Of a DNA stretch of 64,000 nt, positions 42,169-51,030 are shown one piece after another. The DNA lies in contig CAWDMN010000040.1 in NCBI GenBank assembly GCA_963803155.1, positions 1 through 64,000 on the forward strand. Direction: 5' to 3'. The notes below the pieces were generated by a model, which saw only the letters and a list, made by a program, of their open reading frames with translations, was not told the DNA's origin and made no database searches. The translations under genes and the position numbers were made by a program. Every line of letters begins with the position of its first letter. Positions within the stretch are counted from its first letter, which is position 1. This DNA is from CAWDMN01 sp963803155 (lineage in GTDB: Bacteria; Acidobacteriota; Terriglobia; Versatilivoradales; Versatilivoraceae).

Positions 42169-43506
42169 ATGAAAAATCTCTTGTTAATGCTTCTATTCTG
42201 CGGTTCATTGTGGGGTGCTGACTTCAAGGCGGGAGTAGCGCGGGTGAAGATTACGCCGGAAATACCGATCTGGATGTCGGGATATGCCGCGCGCACTCAT
42301 CCAGCCGATTCCATTTTGACCGATTTGTGGGCCAAGGCGCTGGTCCTGGAAGATGCTCATAAAAGACGTGTCGTCATTATAACGACTGATTTGATTGGCC
42401 TCCCCTTTGCCGTTACACAAGAAGTGGCTCAAAAGTTGAAAGAACTGCATGGAATTCAGCGGCGGGAATTATTCATCAATTCTTCCCACACTCATTCCGG
42501 ACCTGTGGTGCGCCCAAATCTCAAGGTGTTGTACGATCTCAATGCTCAAGAGGAGCAGGCTGCTATCCGCTACAGCGAGCAGTTGAGCAAAAATCTGGTT
42601 GCCGTGGCCGGAGAAGCCTTGACAACGATGAAGCCGGCCTCCTTGGCTTTTTCCAGCGCCACTGCATCTTTCGGTAAGAATCGGCGGGAATTTACGCCGA
42701 ATGGATTAACCTTCGGCGTGAACCCGAAAGGGCCGGTGGATCAGGATGTTCCTGTTGTACAGGTGAGGGATTCCAGTGGAAATTTGATGGCTGTGATTTT
42801 TGGTTATGCATGCCACAATACGACTTTGGGGGGAGATTCTTACAGCATCAATGGCGATTATGCCGGCTTTGCACAGATGGAATTGGAGCAGCGGCATCCC
42901 GGCGCCTTGGCAATGTTCCTTATCCTTTGTGGCGCTGACCAGAACCCGAACCCGCGTGGAACGATCGCCCTGGCGCGGGAACATGGATCGGCTTTGGCGG
43001 CCGCTGTCGACAAGGCTTTAACGGTCTCTCCCCGGCCAATCCATCCGGATTTGCGGCTGGCCTATCAAGAGGTTCCCCTGGAATTTGCGCCGCAAAGCCG
43101 GGCGGTTTTTGAGGAAGAACTGAAAGATCCCAACAAATACCGGCAACGCCGGGCCAAATTGATGCTTGAGGCATACGATAAAGGACAACCGGTCCGAAAC
43201 ATTCAGTATCCGATACAAGCAGTGCGATTAGGGAAAAAGGTTATTCTCCTTGGCCTGGGTGGGGAAGTCGTGGTGGATTATCAGCTGCGCGTCAAGCGGG
43301 AATTCCCTCGTCAGAATTTTATCGTGGCCGGTTATAGCAATGAAGTCATGGCCTATATACCTTCCCGGCGGATTTTAGAGGAGGGTGGATATGAGCCCGT
43401 GGAAAGTATGATCTACTACGGCCAGCCTGGCCCATTCCGCGAGGATGTGGAAGAGCGCATTTTCCGCGGCATCAGGAATGTCCTGGCGGAGGTCAGCGTG
43501 AAATGA
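42169..43506 (+). CDS. Neutral/alkaline ceramidase-like exported hydrolase
   Basis: The ATG at 42169 follows AGGAGG and gives 445 residues with a signal peptide (MKNLLLMLLFCGSLWGADFK). It begins with the family opening GVARVKITPEIPIWMSGYAA, and INSSHTHSGPVVRPNLK and FGYACHNTTLGGD are the zinc-binding and oxyanion blocks of the neutral ceramidase family. The catalytic-serine region (GDVSPN in the human enzyme) reads CGADQNPNPRG, as in many short bacterial relatives, so ceramide cleavage is not assured. The C-terminal immunoglobulin-like domain of true ceramidases is absent, in line with the length. Confidence 0.8.
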   Translation: MKNLLLMLLFCGSLWGADFKAGVARVKITPEIPIWMSGYAARTHPADSILTDLWAKALVLEDAHKRRVVIITTDLIGLPFAVTQEVAQKLKELHGIQRRELFINSSHTHSGPVVRPNLKVLYDLNAQEEQAAIRYSEQLSKNLVAVAGEALTTMKPASLAFSSATASFGKNRREFTPNGLTFGVNPKGPVDQDVPVVQVRDSSGNLMAVIFGYACHNTTLGGDSYSINGDYAGFAQMELEQRHPGALAMFLILCGADQNPNPRGTIALAREHGSALAAAVDKALTVSPRPIHPDLRLAYQEVPLEFAPQSRAVFEEELKDPNKYRQRRAKLMLEAYDKGQPVRNIQYPIQAVRLGKKVILLGLGGEVVVDYQLRVKREFPRQNFIVAGYSNEVMAYIPSRRILEEGGYEPVESMIYYGQPGPFREDVEERIFRGIRNVLAEVSVK

Positions 43507-43639
43507 CCAGAATTCAGGACACGGGGAGGAGATCATTAGGGGCGGCATATGAAAGAATAAATTATTTGCGGTCTGCTAGAGCTTTCATTTTGTCTGGGCG
43601 GTCCCGCTACCCTTTAATCAACTGCGAGGTCAAGCACCC

Positions 43640-44905
43640 ATGATACAACCAATGTTTTGGACAAAGCCTTCTTTTGCCATCCGCCCTGGGCTGTCGATGG
43701 TTATTCTGATTCTGTTTTTTTTGAGTGGGTGCAACTGGCAGATGGGTGAAGAATCGGTCCGGCAGTTGCTTGAAGAAGCGCGGAAAGAATATGCTCCTGA
43801 TCAGCGCACCAAAGTCTGGTCAGTCCGGGCCAAGTGGGAAAAGGGGAAACTATTGCTCACCGGGGAGATCCACAATGAAGCCCTGAAAGACAAGCTTATC
43901 AAACTTCTCAAGAAGAGAGGTGTCACCCCTATTCAGGATCAATTGACGATGCTTCCCAATCCTGAACTGGGGCCCAAGACCATCGCCATTGCCAATGCGA
44001 GTGTGATCAATCTCCGAAGGCAGCCCGATCATACTGCAGAATTGGCTACTCAGGCTTTGCTGGGGACTCCCATGCACATTCTGGATAAGAGGAAGGGGTG
44101 GTACCAGGTTCAGATGCCCAACGGCTATCTGGGATGGACTGATGATTTCATTGCCCTGAATACTCCTCTAAAATTTAAGGAGTGGGTTGCGTTGCCAAAA
44201 ATAATCGTCACTTCTCTCTATAGCACCACTTTTGTGGAAGAAAAGAAGACCAGGGCGATGGTGGGCGATGTAGTCATGGGTGGAATTTTGGCGCTGGAGG
44301 GAGAAGCCGGATCCCGCTATAAAGTGCGCTATCCGAATGGACGGGGAGCCTTGCTCGAAAAAAAGGAAGCGCTTCCCTTGGCCGAGTGGCTGAAAGATTT
44401 GAGCGCTTCACCGGATTCTATCGAGGCGACCGCCCGTCAAATGTTGGGCATTCCCTATCTGTGGGGTGGAAACTCCAGCAAGGGCATGGACTGTTCAGGT
44501 TTCACCCAGCTGGTGTTCTTTATGAATGGTCTGCAAATCCCGCGGGATGCCGACCAGCAGGCCCAAATAGGTGTCCCGGTTAATGGAGGAGCTGAGTTGG
44601 ACTCCTTCGAAAAAGGGGTCCTGCTCTTTTTTGGATCTTCTGAAAGAGACGGGCAGCCCGCCAAAGTCACCCACGTCGCCATTTCGCTCGGCAAGGGCCT
44701 GTATATTCAAGCTTCCCAGGATATCCACATCAACAGCCTGGTATCAGGGACTTACGATTTCAGCCGAACCCGCCGCGACGCCTTCTTGTTTGCGCGCAAA
44801 ATCCTGGGTACCTCCCCCGGCCAGGGATTCACTCCGCTCGCTCAAATTCCTTATTTCCAGGGCCGCTATGATGAATCTTCTGAAGAAGACGATGATCAGA
44901 AATAA
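43640..44905 (+). CDS. NlpC/P60-family cell-wall peptidase lipoprotein with SH3-like domains
   Basis: A 421-residue protein. MVILILFFLSGCNWQ is a lipoprotein signal (FLSGC). Residues ~110-175 are an SH3-type wall-binding domain (ASVINLRRQPDHTAELATQA, GWYQVQMPNGYLGWTDDF), with a second one to ~260. The C-terminal C40 peptidase has GIPYLWGGNSSKGMDCSGFT (catalytic Cys) and KVTHVAISLGKGLYIQAS (His). Such enzymes cut the D-glutamyl bond in peptidoglycan stems. No start problem: ATG with GAGGTC upstream. It runs toward the serine hydrolase gene (convergent). Confidence 0.9.
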   Translation: MIQPMFWTKPSFAIRPGLSMVILILFFLSGCNWQMGEESVRQLLEEARKEYAPDQRTKVWSVRAKWEKGKLLLTGEIHNEALKDKLIKLLKKRGVTPIQDQLTMLPNPELGPKTIAIANASVINLRRQPDHTAELATQALLGTPMHILDKRKGWYQVQMPNGYLGWTDDFIALNTPLKFKEWVALPKIIVTSLYSTTFVEEKKTRAMVGDVVMGGILALEGEAGSRYKVRYPNGRGALLEKKEALPLAEWLKDLSASPDSIEATARQMLGIPYLWGGNSSKGMDCSGFTQLVFFMNGLQIPRDADQQAQIGVPVNGGAELDSFEKGVLLFFGSSERDGQPAKVTHVAISLGKGLYIQASQDIHINSLVSGTYDFSRTRRDAFLFARKILGTSPGQGFTPLAQIPYFQGRYDESSEEDDDQK

Positions 44906-45059
44906 TCAGGCAAGCGAAGGCAAGAAGTTGATTGGGATAAGGGTGCTTGTAGTCCGAAGGGGCCGCATTAGGAAGATGGAAGGATTCCGTGGGCCGGAAA
45001 TAATTCAATCTTTTAAGGGTGCTACCCGTTCCTCGGCTCTCTGGGCTGTTCACCATGTC

Positions 45060-46529
45060 CTAGTCGATCCGTTTTAACGGTATGTCTCTTCCGTCAACGT
45101 GCAACACCATTTTGTTTACGCGCCCTTGTTCATCAACTTCGAAGGATAACTCATCGTCATTAACCTTAGTAAAGAACTTTTTGTCACTCTCAGCAAACAG
45201 TTCCTGTTTTGGTTCGTTGTTCTCCTGGATGGAGAGGTGATCACCTTCTCGTCTGATGGTAAGGATGAGGTTGGGCGGCTCTCCGTAGCGGCCTGCGTAC
45301 TTATCCAGTAATTTTAAATCGACCGAGAATTCCTTGTGCTCCTTCAAAGGCCGGCGCGGCGGCAACTGGCTGTATGGGGTATAGCCCTCCCATTCGATCG
45401 GAGTGAACGTATTCTTGACCAAGGTTTCGAGCAATTCCTTGAAGATGCCTTCGCCGTTCGAACTGTTCGTCATGATCACAATTCCCAGCTTTTCTTTGTC
45501 GTAGCAGACGGTGTAGTTCCGCCAGCCTTCGTCATGACCTTCCTTGAAAAACGCTTTGCCATAGGGCGTCCAATAAAGGCCCCACCCCAGTCCGTAACTG
45601 AGGCGGATGGGTTTGTTTTCGTCCGTGGTTTCGCTCGCGAGCGTGGGGAACTGGCGCTTCGAAAAGATTTGAATCTGTGGGCTGAGCATGAGCTCTTTAG
45701 CTTCCTTTCGCAATCCTCTGCTTTGCATTACAGCCAGCATGAATCGAGTAAAATCACGCAAGGTGGTCTGCATCGAGCCAGCGGCATTAGCGTCTGTTCG
45801 TCGTTCAGGACCCAGAGAGCGTCCATATTCGTCATAGCCATTGGCGTAATCACTGTCAAAGCGCTTCTCCCAGACCATGCTGGTGCGTATCATGCCCAGA
45901 GGCTGAAACACGCGAGACTGCATCAGAGTGTTCAACGGCTGTTTTGTAATCGCCTCAACCACCCGTTGCAGGAGAATTATCCCTTCGCCGGAATATGCAT
46001 ATCGGGAACCCGGTTCAAAATTGATGTTCAATTTGTGGTCAGCATTGAGATAGCGAAAATTTGGGAAGCCACTCGTGTGGCTGAGGAGCATTCTTGCAGT
46101 GATTCGCTCGCAGCGGGGGTCATTGGCCAAGTCTTTATACTCCGGGTACTCGGTCAGCGGTTTTGGCAAATATTGATATGCTGGCTTGTCGAGGTCTATG
46201 ATTTTTCCCTCGACGAGTTGCATGACCATGTAAGCGAAGGCAGCCTTGCTGAAGGAGGCAGAGGTCATGACTGAGTCTTCAGTGAGTGGTAGATGCTTCT
46301 CTTTATCGCGCTCCCCATAGGTCTTAAGGTAAGCAACCTTCCCATCATTAAGAATCGCAATGCCGACGCCGGTAACCTCTGCAGCCTGCATCAGGCGGGT
46401 AACGGTTGTATCGATTTCATTTGACATGATCATGCTGTCATCCAGCCGTTTGACTCTTGTTTCTCTGGCTTCTGCCGGTAATGTCAAACTCATGGCACTC
46501 ATTGCAATGAGTAGAAGCATCTTCCTCAT
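45060..46529 (-). CDS. Serine hydrolase of the beta-lactamase/penicillin-binding (class C) fold
   Basis: A 489-residue protein with a signal peptide (MRKMLLLIAMSAMSLTLPAE) and a good ribosome site (GAGGAG). TSASFSKAAFAYMVMQLVEG holds the SxxK nucleophile, RYAYSGEGIILLQRVVEA is the YxN-type motif (YSG here), and FKEGHDEGWRNY replaces the KTG box (HxG-like). The extra C-terminal ~120 residues (LDKYAGRYGEPPNLILTIRR...) form the beta-barrel of the esterase-type members (DUF3471-like). It is likely an esterase or D-aminopeptidase rather than a resistance enzyme. It is the leftmost minus-strand gene of the right array, after an attC-like site at 46603. Confidence 0.85.
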   Translation of the reverse strand: MRKMLLLIAMSAMSLTLPAEARETRVKRLDDSMIMSNEIDTTVTRLMQAAEVTGVGIAILNDGKVAYLKTYGERDKEKHLPLTEDSVMTSASFSKAAFAYMVMQLVEGKIIDLDKPAYQYLPKPLTEYPEYKDLANDPRCERITARMLLSHTSGFPNFRYLNADHKLNINFEPGSRYAYSGEGIILLQRVVEAITKQPLNTLMQSRVFQPLGMIRTSMVWEKRFDSDYANGYDEYGRSLGPERRTDANAAGSMQTTLRDFTRFMLAVMQSRGLRKEAKELMLSPQIQIFSKRQFPTLASETTDENKPIRLSYGLGWGLYWTPYGKAFFKEGHDEGWRNYTVCYDKEKLGIVIMTNSSNGEGIFKELLETLVKNTFTPIEWEGYTPYSQLPPRRPLKEHKEFSVDLKLLDKYAGRYGEPPNLILTIRREGDHLSIQENNEPKQELFAESDKKFFTKVNDDELSFEVDEQGRVNKMVLHVDGRDIPLKRID

Positions 46530-46602
46530 TTAGTGTTCTCCTCACGAGTGGATATTGGGACAGGTCGGGGAGTAGTCTTCGTACCCTTTATCGTCTAGAA
46601 GC

Positions 46603-46679
46603 GGCCAACGTGCCAGGCTCACCGGCTGGCGCGTGCTTTTACGCGCCAGTCCGGTGAAGCCTCGGGCACATTGTTTCGC
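46603..46679. other. attC-like site of the CAGGCTCACCGGC family
   Basis: GGCCAAC at 46603 and GTTTCGC at 46673 form the ends. Core: CAGGCTCACCGGCTGGCGCG, TGCTTTTA loop, CGCGCCAGTCCGGTGAAGCC, the same design as 51541-51608 (TGCTTTTA loop and GTCCGGTG). Confidence 0.75.
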
Positions 46680-46684
46680 ATATT

Positions 46685-46999
46685 TCAGAGCCCCCCGTAG
46701 AAGCGGCCAAATGCATGCGCAAGCATCACGGCCATGAGCAAGCCCCCTAATCCCGCAATGAGAACATGTCTTGTCCGGCGCAACTCAAATTGTCCTACGC
46801 GGCATACGAGCAAGTAGCCGATAACAAGGTTGAGCGCGCCCCAAAGTACATTCACCATGGCGGAAGAGAGCCCTTGCCCCGGTGGAGAAGCAAAGGGGCT
46901 TTGGAAAGGGTGCCCTGTAACGCCGCTGACAAAATGCGGGATCGCATTTGTGAGAAAGGCTCCGCCAAAAAAGTAAGAGACGTAGTGATTCCAACGCAT
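46685..46999 (-). CDS. Small membrane protein, cassette gene
   Basis: A 104-residue protein with three hydrophobic segments (YFFGGAFLTNAIPHFVSG, VNVLWGALNLVIGYLLV, HVLIAGLGGLLMAVMLAHAF). AAGGAGAATTC precedes the ATG. It ends 6 bp from the attC-like site, as expected for a cassette. The family is unknown to me. Confidence 0.7.
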   Translation of the reverse strand: MRWNHYVSYFFGGAFLTNAIPHFVSGVTGHPFQSPFASPPGQGLSSAMVNVLWGALNLVIGYLLVCRVGQFELRRTRHVLIAGLGGLLMAVMLAHAFGRFYGGL

Positions 47000-47041
47000 A
47001 TTGAATTCTCCTTTGAAAACGCAGGGAAAGAGATTTCGGAG

Positions 47042-47425
47042 TGCCTGTCCTGAATATTTGAATATTTTAGACAGCCCTGAACATTTTTATCTGGTCGCGA
47101 TCCTTATGCTCCGATAGCAAACTTCACGCCTTTCGCGGAGCTTGCTGCGTCCCTTTCAGGATGCGATGGTTCTTCAAGAACACTACTTTACCTTGGACTT
47201 TACCTGAGAGAAGGGAGAAGAGGACAGCGCAGGATTTCCCCTCACTTGCATGCCGCAATTTACCTCGTCGGGAAAGCGAGCAATGGCAGAAAGTGCGGAA
47301 GTCTCTATGCATAGCCTATCTCCGAGCGAGATCCCATTTTGAAAATGCACCTGCATCGCCTCGCCTTTATAAGGCGGCAAACCACACAACGATTTAAAAA
47401 TATTCACATATTCAGGCCAGGCACT
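47042..47425. repeat. Element bounded by a 28-bp inverted repeat
   Basis: The left end GTGCCTGTCCTGAATATTTG continues AATATTTT (47042-47069); the right end at 47397-47425 is its reverse complement with a few changes. The same end sequence bounds 50628-50884. No transposase is inside, so it resembles a MITE or a solo pair of transposon ends. The gap 47000-47466 has no gene. Confidence 0.6.
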
Positions 47426-47466
47426 CTCCGCTGCACTCTCCGCTTCTTCGACAGGCTGAATGGGGA

Positions 47467-48942
47467 TCAGGACGCGCTCCATTTCATTTGGCTGTCGCGG
47501 CAGATCCTCTGTGAAACTTTTCTTCCCGTCAACAGACCCGATGGCAGACCTCCGCCTGGACTGACCCATTGCCCCACCATATAAAAATCTTTCAAGCCCG
47601 GAAGAACCATGGGCAGCTGCCCGAGTCCGGTGGCTGGTGTCAACAGCCAGCCCTCCATACTCCCTTTCCAATTCCCGGTGTAGCGAATGACAGTAGCCGG
47701 AGTGGCTACATCCACTGTTTCAATTCTGCCTTTCGCCGATGGAAATCTCTTCTCAAATACCCTTATGACCGCTTGCGCCACCCTCTGTTTCTCTCTTTCG
47801 TAGGCGTCCCTGTCATGCTCGCGCAAAGAGACCCAGTACTCCTCGTTATAGGTGGGAATAAAACTGACAATGGCGGTTTTGCCTGCCGGTGCAAACGTTG
47901 GATCGAAATTGAAAACCCGGAAGGAGAGGAAGTCGTGCCGGGTTTTCGGGTCGATTTCGATTTCCTCCTCCAGCATCATGCCCAAAAATTCCGGCTCACC
48001 CTTTAAATCAGCGTTGATGCCCAGGGATACCTGTACGTAGGAGGGAAACGACTTATAGTTTTTATAGATCCCTTCGATTTCATCGTTTAGAAATTTGCCT
48101 TCCAGCATTTCAAAAATTGTCGCATGGCCGTCCGCGGCGGATACAACAATATCCGCGGGAATTTCCTGGCCGCCTTCGAGGGCAACCGCGGCAGCCCGGC
48201 TGTTTTCGACAATGATTTTTCCGACCCTGGCGTCGAAGTGAATGGCGCCCCCAAGTTTCCTATACTGATCTTCGATGAGGCGGATCATCCTGAGCGAGCC
48301 TCCAATCGGGTAACCCGCATTCTCTTTCGTCATCCATGCCAGTGAAAAGACAATGGCCAAAAAAGAAAGCTCACTCAGACCGGCCGCGAAGAAGCTCTTT
48401 AAAAGAGGATTTTTAAACTTTTCGGCATAACTGGCCAGGGTGAACTTCTTGTATTTGCCCATCCGCAGTAAATGCGGGAGGGCCCTGGCCAAGGAAACAA
48501 GGCGGGGGAATAGGGAGTCTCCGCCGGGAAACCTGAAGGCGGAAAACTTCCTAATCAGCCGGGCAAACTCACGGATGGCTGCGGAGTCTTCAGGCGCCTT
48601 GTTTAATAACTCCTGTTCCATGCGGTCGACATTCCGATAGATAGTCAGCCTTTTTTCATCTTTTTCAATCACCTGGTAGATTTCGCCGTTGTAAAACTCC
48701 AATTGGACGATATCAAAGACCTCCTTCCAGGTGGCGTGCATTTCTTCACCTTCCTTAGAGCCCACCAGCCAGTGCAAACAGTTTTCGAATGTGTATCCGT
48801 CTCTCTTCCATGCCGTGGCCAAGCCGCCAGCGATGGAGTGCATTTCCAGGATTTCAGTCGCGAAGCCATTTTTTTGCAGGTAGACTCCGGTGCAGAGGCC
48901 TGCGATGCCGCCGCCGATAATCAGGACCTTTTTACTTTTCAT
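47467..48942 (-). CDS. FAD-dependent phytoene-desaturase-like oxidoreductase
   Basis: A 491-residue protein. VLIIGGGIAGLCTGVYLQKN is the Rossmann dinucleotide fold and FATEILEMHSIAGGLATAWK follows with the GG doublet that holds FAD, as in the CrtI/phytoene desaturase and NAD(P)-binding amine oxidase families. The C-terminus has LPGLKDFYMVGQWVSPGGGL, the second FAD-binding block. The natural substrate is open; relatives desaturate carotenoids or act on prenylated lipids. Ribosome site GGGGG precedes the ATG. It shares strand with the cassette genes but is longer than usual cargo, and no attC touches it directly. Confidence 0.85.
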   Translation of the reverse strand: MKSKKVLIIGGGIAGLCTGVYLQKNGFATEILEMHSIAGGLATAWKRDGYTFENCLHWLVGSKEGEEMHATWKEVFDIVQLEFYNGEIYQVIEKDEKRLTIYRNVDRMEQELLNKAPEDSAAIREFARLIRKFSAFRFPGGDSLFPRLVSLARALPHLLRMGKYKKFTLASYAEKFKNPLLKSFFAAGLSELSFLAIVFSLAWMTKENAGYPIGGSLRMIRLIEDQYRKLGGAIHFDARVGKIIVENSRAAAVALEGGQEIPADIVVSAADGHATIFEMLEGKFLNDEIEGIYKNYKSFPSYVQVSLGINADLKGEPEFLGMMLEEEIEIDPKTRHDFLSFRVFNFDPTFAPAGKTAIVSFIPTYNEEYWVSLREHDRDAYEREKQRVAQAVIRVFEKRFPSAKGRIETVDVATPATVIRYTGNWKGSMEGWLLTPATGLGQLPMVLPGLKDFYMVGQWVSPGGGLPSGLLTGRKVSQRICRDSQMKWSAS

Positions 48943-49028
48943 TCTGTCCCCCTTTATATGGCGAATATTTTATATGATATACAATCCCTTTATGCTGGCA
49001 TTTCGGGCAACAGGTTCCAAATTGTGAT

Positions 49029-49481
49029 CTATCTCTTCTCTTCCATTGGATAAGTTAAACCCCATTGCTTGCGGATGTGATCGAGTGTTTCCATGATGGC
49101 CATGCTTGTCGCGAGCGGAATGATCCGGCTTTCCAAGTCCCCGTTGCGCAGGCGTCTTATAACTTCGGCGGCTTCGTAACTATAGCCATTGCCAAGACGT
49201 TCAAAACGAAGTTCCTCCTCTGGTCCCTCTCCTTTCTTTACTAGCAGACGGTCCGGTCGCCAGAACATATGGGGGATCCGGAACAATCCATCGGTGCCGT
49301 AAATGGCCGCTTCCTGGATTGTGCTTGTGCGAATCGCGCAGGTGAGTACAGCCATGGTGCCATTGTCATAGCCGAGAATAACAGGCACGATTAGGTCTGT
49401 TTTGTTCCAGTCTTTGGTGAGATAGAACGTGATGACCAAGATGAAAGCGTAGACAATAAGCGAAGCGACAAGTTTTTGCAT
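49029..49481 (-). CDS. 5'-truncated Gfo/Idh/MocA oxidoreductase with a new N-terminus
   Basis: Residues ~37-150 are the C-terminal part of a Gfo/Idh/MocA dehydrogenase: GYDNGTMAVLTCAIRTST, EAAIYGTDGLFRIPHMFWRP and MAIMETLDHIRKQWGLTYPM, which pack on the sugar-binding sheet. The whole Rossmann domain is missing. Instead, the first ~35 residues (MQKLVASLIVYAFILVITFY) are a membrane span with a good ATG and GGGG upstream. So either the gene is a fragment that picked up a start by chance, or a membrane-anchored half protein is made. Catalysis without the NAD domain is not expected. Confidence 0.65.
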   Translation of the reverse strand: MQKLVASLIVYAFILVITFYLTKDWNKTDLIVPVILGYDNGTMAVLTCAIRTSTIQEAAIYGTDGLFRIPHMFWRPDRLLVKKGEGPEEELRFERLGNGYSYEAAEVIRRLRNGDLESRIIPLATSMAIMETLDHIRKQWGLTYPMEEKR

Positions 49482-49530
49482 TGCTTCCCCTTCAGAGGTC
49501 GCTGACCTGGTGCAAAGGGAACTTCGTAAT

Positions 49531-49653
49531 GGCTAACGACCGCGCCTCAGCCGCCACGGCTAGAATGTTGTTGGAACGAAGAAGGTTCTAGAAAGTGTCA
49601 TTGCCCATGAAAGAAGCCGCTGGTCGTGGTCGGCTGGAGGTCGCTGGTTAAGC
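49531..49653. other. attC site closing the higBA cassette
   Basis: R'' GGCTAAC (49531) and R' GTTAAGC (49647-49653). Arms pair as GACCGCGCCTCAGCCGCC against GGTCGGCTGGAGGTCGC. The antitoxin stop codon lies inside R'. A long (123 bp) site. Confidence 0.8.
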
Positions 49654-49959
49654 CATTTTTCGAAGGGGCGCATCCCGCACACTATCCAGAACGGCTTCAG
49701 GGTGTTTGGCTGCCACGAAGAGGAGCACTCGCGCTGGGCCCTCTGGCTTTCTCCGCCCCTGTTCCCAGTTGCGCAGTGTCGCCAGGCTGATCCCTAAGAG
49801 ACTGGCGAACTTCTTCTGTGAAAGGCCGTAGGTCTTCCGGATTTGCGAGACATTGGGATCATCCCAATTGAAGCTACGAGAGGCTTTCCTCTTCCCCTTC
49901 AGGATTTCTCCCCCCTGCTTAACACTATTCAAAAGCTCTGCAAAAAGTTCTTGTTTCAT
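49648..49959 (-). CDS. higA: HigA-type XRE-family antitoxin
   Basis: A 103-residue protein. The helix-turn-helix (VSQIRKTYGLSQKKFASLLG, SLATLRNWEQGRRKPEG) is the XRE fold of antitoxins in toxin-first modules; the front (KGKRKASRSFNWDDPNVSQI) is the linker seen in this subgroup. It binds the toxin and represses the operon. Start overlaps the toxin stop by ATGA. It is an ordinary, apparently intact pair and lies in a cassette bounded by attC at 49531 and 50348. Confidence 0.9.
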   Translation of the reverse strand: MKQELFAELLNSVKQGGEILKGKRKASRSFNWDDPNVSQIRKTYGLSQKKFASLLGISLATLRNWEQGRRKPEGPARVLLFVAAKHPEAVLDSVRDAPLRKMA

Positions 49960-50273
49960 GAAAACTCTCTTTCCACGATGGACCTGATTTGTTTCAGCTG
50001 GGCGTGAGTTAGGTTGTCCTGTTCATTCTTGGCAAAAACGAAAAGGAGGAGGATCTGGCTGGGGTCTTTGTGCCAATAGTAGATAACCCGGATTCCACCG
50101 CGCTTTCCGAGGCCAGGAAGTCCCCAACGGATCTTTCGCAGCCCGCCACTGCCAGGAATAACCTTGCCCGCTTCTGGTCTTATCGTCAGCTCCTGCTGCA
50201 ATCGATGGTACTCGTCATCGGACAAGATCTGTCGGATTCGGCGAGTAAAGATCTGTGTCTCAATGATTAGCAT
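49956..50273 (-). CDS. higB: HigB/RelE-type toxin
   Basis: A 105-residue RelE-fold protein: FTRRIRQILSDDEYHRLQQE, GKVIPGSGGLRKIRWGLPGL, GGIRVIYYWHKDPSQILLLF and FAKNEQDNLTHAQLKQIRSI. It corresponds to the group that cleaves mRNA on ribosomes. The toxin precedes the antitoxin, as usual for higBA, with a 4-nt overlap. No mutation is visible, in contrast to the dead higB at 9823. Confidence 0.9.
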   Translation of the reverse strand: MLIIETQIFTRRIRQILSDDEYHRLQQELTIRPEAGKVIPGSGGLRKIRWGLPGLGKRGGIRVIYYWHKDPSQILLLFVFAKNEQDNLTHAQLKQIRSIVEREFS

Positions 50274-50347
50274 AAAGTCACTCTACGCCATTGGCGTACT
50301 TCCGTCAAGAGGCAAAGTACAACAGAGGGAAAGTGCGGCTTAAAGCT

Positions 50348-50395
50348 GGGCGTCAACGGCGGCTGAAGGCCGTCCGGTGAACGCCATGGTTAGCG
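50348..50395. other. Short attC-like site
   Basis: GCGTCAAC at the left and GTTAGCG (50389-50395) at the right, with GGCGGCTGAAGGCCGTCC in the middle. Shorter than the others (~48 bp). Confidence 0.55.
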
Positions 50396-50398
50396 ATT

Positions 50399-50722
50399 CT
50401 ATAACCTATAATTAATGCCGAACTCAAAATTTCCATGGGTCATGCCGTTGTACCTTTCCTCGCAAGGACGCAGGATAGAAGGCGAAGGGATAAGTTCCCC
50501 CCATTCAGCCTTCTCCTTGTAAAGGTAAAGGCACACGACGAATAGCCCAGCAACAGCATTTAGAAGGTTCTTCAAGTTTGCTCGAGGGTATTCTACATGC
50601 GAGCAAATCGTGCCTGGAGCAAATCGTGCCTGTCCTGAATATTTGAATATTTTCCTCGAATGCCGATGGAGAATGAAAATCTGAAGCGAAATTTCGATAA
50701 GTCCAACTGCCGCTCTGCACAA
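50399..50722 (-). pseudogene. Possible cassette gene interrupted by an inverted-repeat element
   Basis: The 3' part, read on the minus strand, gives a plausible chain (NLLNAVAGLFVVCLYLYKEK then AEWGELIPSPSILRPCEERY) that ends 4 bp before the attC core, which is where a cassette gene should end. The upstream part runs through the 28-bp repeat at 50628-50655, and the only start is a TTG. The original 5' end is probably lost. Confidence 0.3.
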
Positions 50723-50884
50723 AGGATTTGCCCTTCACACACATCCATCCAGCGTTTTGGAATATTCCAGCACTAAATATTATTGGTGCTCCTCTTCTCG
50801 GAGATAATTTCCTAAGCACTTCACAGAGAGCAGTTCGCTCCTCTTTACAATGCCATCAAAATATTCAATTATTCAGGACAGGCA
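50628..50884. repeat. Second element bounded by the 28-bp inverted repeat
   Basis: Left arm GTGCCTGTCCTGAATATTTG (50628) and right arm AAAATATTCAATTATTCAGG (50857-50884) are inverted copies of the ends at 47042 and 47397. The inner 200 bp differs from the first element. CGTGCCTG/CAGGCACG repeats flank both sides. Confidence 0.65.
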
Positions 50885-50984
50885 CGATTAGACCTCAGGC
50901 ACGATTAGACCTTCCCTAAAAAGACTATCTAAATCGACTGATTCTCGCCTCCAGTGCGGATCTTGCTTGGTCCGACCCTTAATC

Positions 50985-51030
50985 CCGTGCTTTTTACGCG
51001 CCAGTCCGGTGTAGCCTACGGGTTGTGGGC
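50985..51030. other. Partial attC-like site (left arm missing)
   Basis: TGCTTTTTACGCGCCAGTCCGGTGTAGCCTACGGGTT matches the right half of the sites at 46603 and 51541, but the matching left arm is absent. Probably disabled by deletion, and the gap 50723-50984 holds nothing else recognisable. Confidence 0.6.

Noticed and set aside
45336..46274. A 312-codon plus-strand open frame
   Set aside because: Antisense to the serine hydrolase with clear motifs; codon pattern follows the hydrolase frame.
45060..46529. An antibiotic-resistance beta-lactamase in an integron
   Set aside because: The fold fits, but the YxN and KTG positions and the extra C-terminal domain point to an esterase/peptidase-like hydrolase; resistance cannot be claimed.
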